Shown here piece by piece: positions 61,239 to 64,000 of a stretch of DNA of 64,000 nucleotides. The notes under the pieces were generated by a model that did not search any database, was not told the DNA's origin, and saw nothing but the letters and a program-made list of their open reading frames with translations. Where the stretch lies: contig NZ_BBRF01000003.1 in the NCBI RefSeq assembly GCF_000975135.1, forward strand, positions 1 through 64,000, in the 5' to 3' direction. A program made the position numbers and the translations under genes. The stretch comes from Demequina aurantiaca. GTDB taxonomy: Bacteria; Actinomycetota; Actinomycetes; Actinomycetales; Demequinaceae. The first letter of the stretch is position 1. Each line of letters begins with the position of its first letter.

Positions 61239-62171
61239 ATGGCAATTCAGACGACGGAGTCTCAACCCACGTCACTCGTGCGACGCACCAGGCTGAAGTT
61301 GAGCAACGGCGGATTCTCCACCTTCATCTTCTTCATTCCGCTGATCGTCATCTTCGGCGTCTTCTCGTGGTGGCCCATTATCCAATCCGGGATCATGAGC
61401 TTCCAGGAGACAAACCTTGTCACCACCTCGTGGGTGGGCTTCGATAACTTCTACCAGGTCCTCAACGACCCGCTGCTGTGGAAGGCGATCAAGAACACCA
61501 TTTACTTCGCGGTGCTTGCTTTGATCTTCGGCTATCCAGTGCCACTGATTGCCGCGGTACTGATGAGCGAGGTGCGCAGGGCCAAGGGCTTCTTCACCGT
61601 CCTTGCCTACCTCCCTGTGGTGGTGCCTCCGGTCGTGGCGGTGCTGTTGTGGAAGTTCTTCTACGATGCGTCACCCACCGGTGTGTTCAACACCATCCTT
61701 GGCTGGGTGGGAATCCCACCTCAGCCATGGATTCAGGACCAGGCCACTGCAATGCCGTCACTGGTACTTGCCGCCACCTGGGCCGCCGCGGGTGGAACCA
61801 TCATCATCTACCTGGCCGCGCTCACGAGCGTGCCGCCGGACCTGTACGACGCCGCCGAAGTTGATGGTGCTGGGATCTGGCGAAAGGTCTGGCACGTCAC
61901 GATGCCTCAGCTCCGCAACGTGCTGTTCATTACCCTCATCCTGCAGATCATTGGCACGGCGCAGGTGTTTCTCGAACCGTTCCTCTTTACGGGAGGCGGG
62001 CCAGCGAATGCCACCCTCACCGTTCTCCTCTTAATTTATCGATACGCATTCCAGAACTCCTTGGGCGGCGACTACGGTGCCGCGACCGCGTTGAGCACGA
62101 TGCTTGCGATCTTCCTGGCGTTGATGTCTATCGGATACTTCAAACTGACAAGTCGATGGAGTGACTCATGA
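61239..62171 (+). CDS. Sugar ABC transporter permease (MalF/UgpA type)
   Basis: 310 residues with six transmembrane helices. The EAA loop that contacts the ATPase is YDAAEVDGAGIWRKVWHVTMPQ. The early WPIIQSGIMSFQETNL and GFDNFYQVLNDP segments match MalF-like subunits. GAAAGGA precedes the ATG. It overlaps the next permease by 4 bases. Confidence 0.92.
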   Translation: MAIQTTESQPTSLVRRTRLKLSNGGFSTFIFFIPLIVIFGVFSWWPIIQSGIMSFQETNLVTTSWVGFDNFYQVLNDPLLWKAIKNTIYFAVLALIFGYPVPLIAAVLMSEVRRAKGFFTVLAYLPVVVPPVVAVLLWKFFYDASPTGVFNTILGWVGIPPQPWIQDQATAMPSLVLAATWAAAGGTIIIYLAALTSVPPDLYDAAEVDGAGIWRKVWHVTMPQLRNVLFITLILQIIGTAQVFLEPFLFTGGGPANATLTVLLLIYRYAFQNSLGGDYGAATALSTMLAIFLALMSIGYFKLTSRWSDS

Positions 62172-63160
62172 GTACGAGCACGCAGCAGTCGGGCATCGAA
62201 GGCGCGGAGGATCTCTTCATCGAGGAACTCGCAGCCGAGAAGACTCGCCCCAAAAAGCGCAAGAAGGACACGCTCTTCGACGCGAACCAGCGCGGGCTGA
62301 TCTCGTCCACCGAGTGGAAGCAGCCGCGAGTGCGTCGTTGGATGCGCGTGGTCAATGTCTTCTTGCTGTCGACCCTGCTGGTGGTGGGCTTGGGGCCCAT
62401 CCTGTGGTTGGGTAAGGCGGCCATCACACCGACGCAGGACACGTTACGCACGCCGATGGCTTTGTTCCCGAACGGTATGGACTGGTACAACCTCTACCAG
62501 GCCTGGTTCGAGGTGGACATCTCGCAGCAGTTCATGAACACCATCTACTTGGCTATTGGTTCCTGGGCCGTGCAGATGACCGTGGCGACTACGGCCGGAT
62601 TTGCGCTCGGCGTGCTCAAGCCTCGCTATTACAAGGTGTTCTATTCGCTGGTGCTCGCGACACTGTTTGTCCCTTCGGTCGTGCTCTTGGTGCCTCTGTA
62701 TCTCACCATCCTGAATCCGCCCCTGATCGGCACGTCGCTCATCAATACGTTCTGGGCGGTATGGCTGCCCGCGGGAGCGAGCGCGTTCAACGTTGTACTG
62801 ATTGCCCGCTTCATGGGAAATCTGCCGGGGGAGATCTTCGAGGCCGCCCGGATGGATGGCGCCGGGCCCTTCCGCTTGTTCTGGTCGATTGCGCTACCGA
62901 TGTCCAAGCCGATCGTGGGTGTGGTGTCCGTGTTCGCGGTGCTCGCTGCGTGGAAGGACTTCCTGTGGCCGCTGCTGGTGTTGCCAAACCCGGACCTGCA
63001 ACCGCTGTCGGTACGCCTGCCCTCCCTGGAGCAAGCGATTGAGAAGGACGTCTACCTCGCGGCCCTCGCCATTAGTACGGTGATTCCAATCCTCGTGTTC
63101 ATCGTCTTCCAGCGATTGATCCTCCGCGGTGCTGGACTGGGTGGTGCACTCAAGGGATAG
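62168..63160 (+). CDS. Sugar ABC transporter permease (MalG/UgpE type)
   Basis: 330 residues. A long basic cytoplasmic N-terminus of about 65 residues, then six transmembrane helices. The EAA loop is FEAARMDGAGPFRLFWSIALP. It forms a heterodimer with the preceding permease. No ATP-binding subunit follows, so a shared MsiK-type ATPase encoded elsewhere must energise it. Confidence 0.92.
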   Translation: MSTSTQQSGIEGAEDLFIEELAAEKTRPKKRKKDTLFDANQRGLISSTEWKQPRVRRWMRVVNVFLLSTLLVVGLGPILWLGKAAITPTQDTLRTPMALFPNGMDWYNLYQAWFEVDISQQFMNTIYLAIGSWAVQMTVATTAGFALGVLKPRYYKVFYSLVLATLFVPSVVLLVPLYLTILNPPLIGTSLINTFWAVWLPAGASAFNVVLIARFMGNLPGEIFEAARMDGAGPFRLFWSIALPMSKPIVGVVSVFAVLAAWKDFLWPLLVLPNPDLQPLSVRLPSLEQAIEKDVYLAALAISTVIPILVFIVFQRLILRGAGLGGALKG

Positions 63161-63190
63161 CGTTGGTGGTGGACGAGGGCGGGCTGGCCG

Positions 63191-63196
63191 TAAGGT
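63191..63196 (+). promoter_or_regulatory. -10 element of leaderless promoter before uORF/methyltransferase
   Basis: TAAGGT (TANNNT) ends 6 bases before the ATG at 63203. The palindrome GCGCATGCGC (63199-63208) overlaps the start. Confidence 0.45.
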
Positions 63197-63202
63197 GTGC
63201 GC

Positions 63203-63253
63203 ATGCGCTCGTTGTCTACAGTGATTCAGAATTCCGGCCTCACCAATGCCTAG
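63203..63253 (+). CDS. Leaderless 16-residue upstream ORF
   Basis: MRSLSTVIQNSGLTNA, from ATG 63203 to TAG 63253. It ends 8 bases inside the methyltransferase gene in a different frame. The methyltransferase ATG has no ribosome binding site, so termination here could deliver ribosomes to it by reinitiation. Coding is inferred from layout only; a chance ORF of this length is easily possible. Confidence 0.3.
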   Translation: MRSLSTVIQNSGLTNA

Positions 63254-63866
63254 TGCCGCGCAGTGGAACGAACGCTACGCGGCCCAGCCGGTGTGGTCTG
63301 GCGAGGTGAACCCCACCCTCGAGGCCCTGGCAGGGCTTCTCGAGAACGGCTCCGCGCTGGACGTGGGGTGTGGCGAGGGAGCCGATGCGGTGTGGCTCGC
63401 GGCACACGGCTGGCGAGTACGAGGGGTTGACTTCTCACGCGAGGCCCTCGCGCGGGCCGTGGATGCTGCGACGCGCGAGGATGTGGCTCATCGCTGCGAA
63501 TGGATCCAGGCTGACCTCAGTGTGTGGACCACGAACCGTTCCTACGAACTTGTGACCTGCCACTTCCTCCACGAGGAAGCGGCGGTGCGTGGGAGAGCCT
63601 GGCGCAGCGCCGCAGCCGCGGTCGCACCAGGTGGCACGCTGCTCATTGTGGGGCACTCACCGGACGAGGACGAGAGTCTGCCCGGGCCCCCGAATGCTGT
63701 CCGTTTCTCCGAGGAGGAGATTGTCGCGGAGCTTGGGCTGTCATCGGAGTGGAACGTCGAGGTGGAAACGAGGACTCGTGACGGGATTGCGGTCGTGCCG
63801 GATGGAACCCGCATACCACCGGCGCGTCGCGACGTCGTGCTCACTGCCACGCGTATTCAGAAGTAG
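63246..63866 (+). CDS. Class I SAM-dependent methyltransferase
   Basis: 206 residues. WNERYAAQPVWSGEVNPTLE is the N-terminal signature of small methyltransferases near thiopurine/tellurite-type enzymes. Motif I is ALDVGCGEGADAVWLA, the acidic loop VRGVDFS, and CEWIQADLSVW holds the third SAM contact. The target is unknown. No ribosome binding site before ATG 63246; see the short ORF overlapping its start. Confidence 0.85.
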   Translation: MPSAAQWNERYAAQPVWSGEVNPTLEALAGLLENGSALDVGCGEGADAVWLAAHGWRVRGVDFSREALARAVDAATREDVAHRCEWIQADLSVWTTNRSYELVTCHFLHEEAAVRGRAWRSAAAAVAPGGTLLIVGHSPDEDESLPGPPNAVRFSEEEIVAELGLSSEWNVEVETRTRDGIAVVPDGTRIPPARRDVVLTATRIQK

Positions 63867-63869
63867 ACC

Positions 63870-63897
63870 TTCCCAGAAGGGCACGGCGCCTTCGGAA
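63870..63897 (+). terminator. Possible terminator after methyltransferase
   Basis: TTCC-CA-GAAGG...CCTTC-GGAA forms a bulged 9-bp stem starting 4 bases after the stop. No T-run. The remaining 103 bases to the window end show no gene that I can support. Confidence 0.4.
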
Positions 63898-64000
63898 CCG
63901 ACCGGTCTCAATGCGGTCGGCAGCACAACACCCTGAATTGTGTCTCTCGTCGCGCGACAGTGGTGGATAAAGACGTAGCCTGGAAGTACCAACCGAGGTT

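Noticed and set aside
1..64000. CRISPR arrays, IS elements, prophage, rRNA, riboswitches
   Set aside because: No spaced direct repeats, transposase/integrase motifs, rRNA sequence or convincing riboswitch fold were found by reading.

Overview
The window is a dense, high-GC chromosomal segment of an actinobacterium. Evidence includes frequent GTG/TTG starts, many leaderless genes with a TANNNT -10 hexamer 6-8 bases before the start codon, a mycobacterial-type fabG4/htdX/fadA2 cluster, PadR/TetR/LacI regulators, EI24, DUF2254 and Rv0428c-like families, and a sugar ABC importer without its own ATPase. A Micrococcales lineage (Demequina- or Cellulomonas-like) is plausible, but that is inference; nothing here fixes the genus. 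I see no prophage, IS element, CRISPR array, rRNA or plasmid functions. About 57 protein genes and one tRNA fill nearly everything, and no gene-free stretch exceeds 300 bases.

Layout. 1-3 kb: a CHAP hydrolase (possibly cut by the window edge), a DUF1801 protein and a SulP anion transporter. 2.9-4 kb: tRNA-Pro(GGG) with a terminator, then a lower-GC gene for a PD-(D/E)XK-type nuclease with two helix-turn-helix repeats, the most foreign-looking gene here. 4-13.6 kb: an RsmC/RlmG-type rRNA methyltransferase, a flavin amine oxidase, small RNA/SH3-like proteins, a lipoprotein, a LuxR regulator overlapping a tocopherol-cyclase-like gene, and an SDR-DUF2867/DUF4287 pair. 13.9-17.7 kb: SPFH protein, double zinc-ribbon membrane protein and small membrane protein in one operon (resembling the Bacillus ydjGHI/PspA-type stress locus), followed by glutaminase. 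17.7-20.8 kb: threonine catabolism (kbl-tdh) and an atypical SDR. 20.9-28.2 kb: PadR-UbiB-like kinase, DUF6226, YdeI-like, transglutaminase, a coiled-coil VanY-type peptidase and CorA. 28.3-32.7 kb: LysR divergent from a bifunctional proline-catabolic PutA. 32.8-34.8 kb: YitT and MFS membrane proteins.

34.8-42.8 kb is a lipid-degradation locus. FadD activates fatty acids; thiolase, high-molecular-weight FabG and an HtdX-type hydratase are translationally coupled on the minus strand; a TetR regulator and an acyl-CoA oxidase/dehydrogenase run divergently. A strong dyad in the shared promoter region is the likely TetR operator. 42.8-56.6 kb: DEAD-box helicase, a Nudix-NYN fusion, a diguanylate cyclase, DUF2254, glutathione peroxidase, a zinc-knuckle SDR without the catalytic tyrosine, OsmC, EI24, a flavin monooxygenase/LLM oxidoreductase pair opposite an F420-NADP-reductase-like gene, and a membrane alpha/beta-hydrolase.

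56.8-63.2 kb is an alpha-glucoside utilisation cluster: LacI repressor, GH13 alpha-glucosidase, solute-binding lipoprotein and two permeases, with matching GCAAGAA-type operators before lacI and before the glucosidase. A small methyltransferase preceded by a leaderless 16-codon upstream ORF ends the window.

No obviously new multi-gene system is proven. The best leads are the tRNA-adjacent HTH-nuclease, the SPFH/zinc-ribbon operon, the Nudix-NYN fusion, the zinc-knuckle SDR, the three phased GGTCACG repeats at 56.74 kb and the uORF at 63.2 kb.
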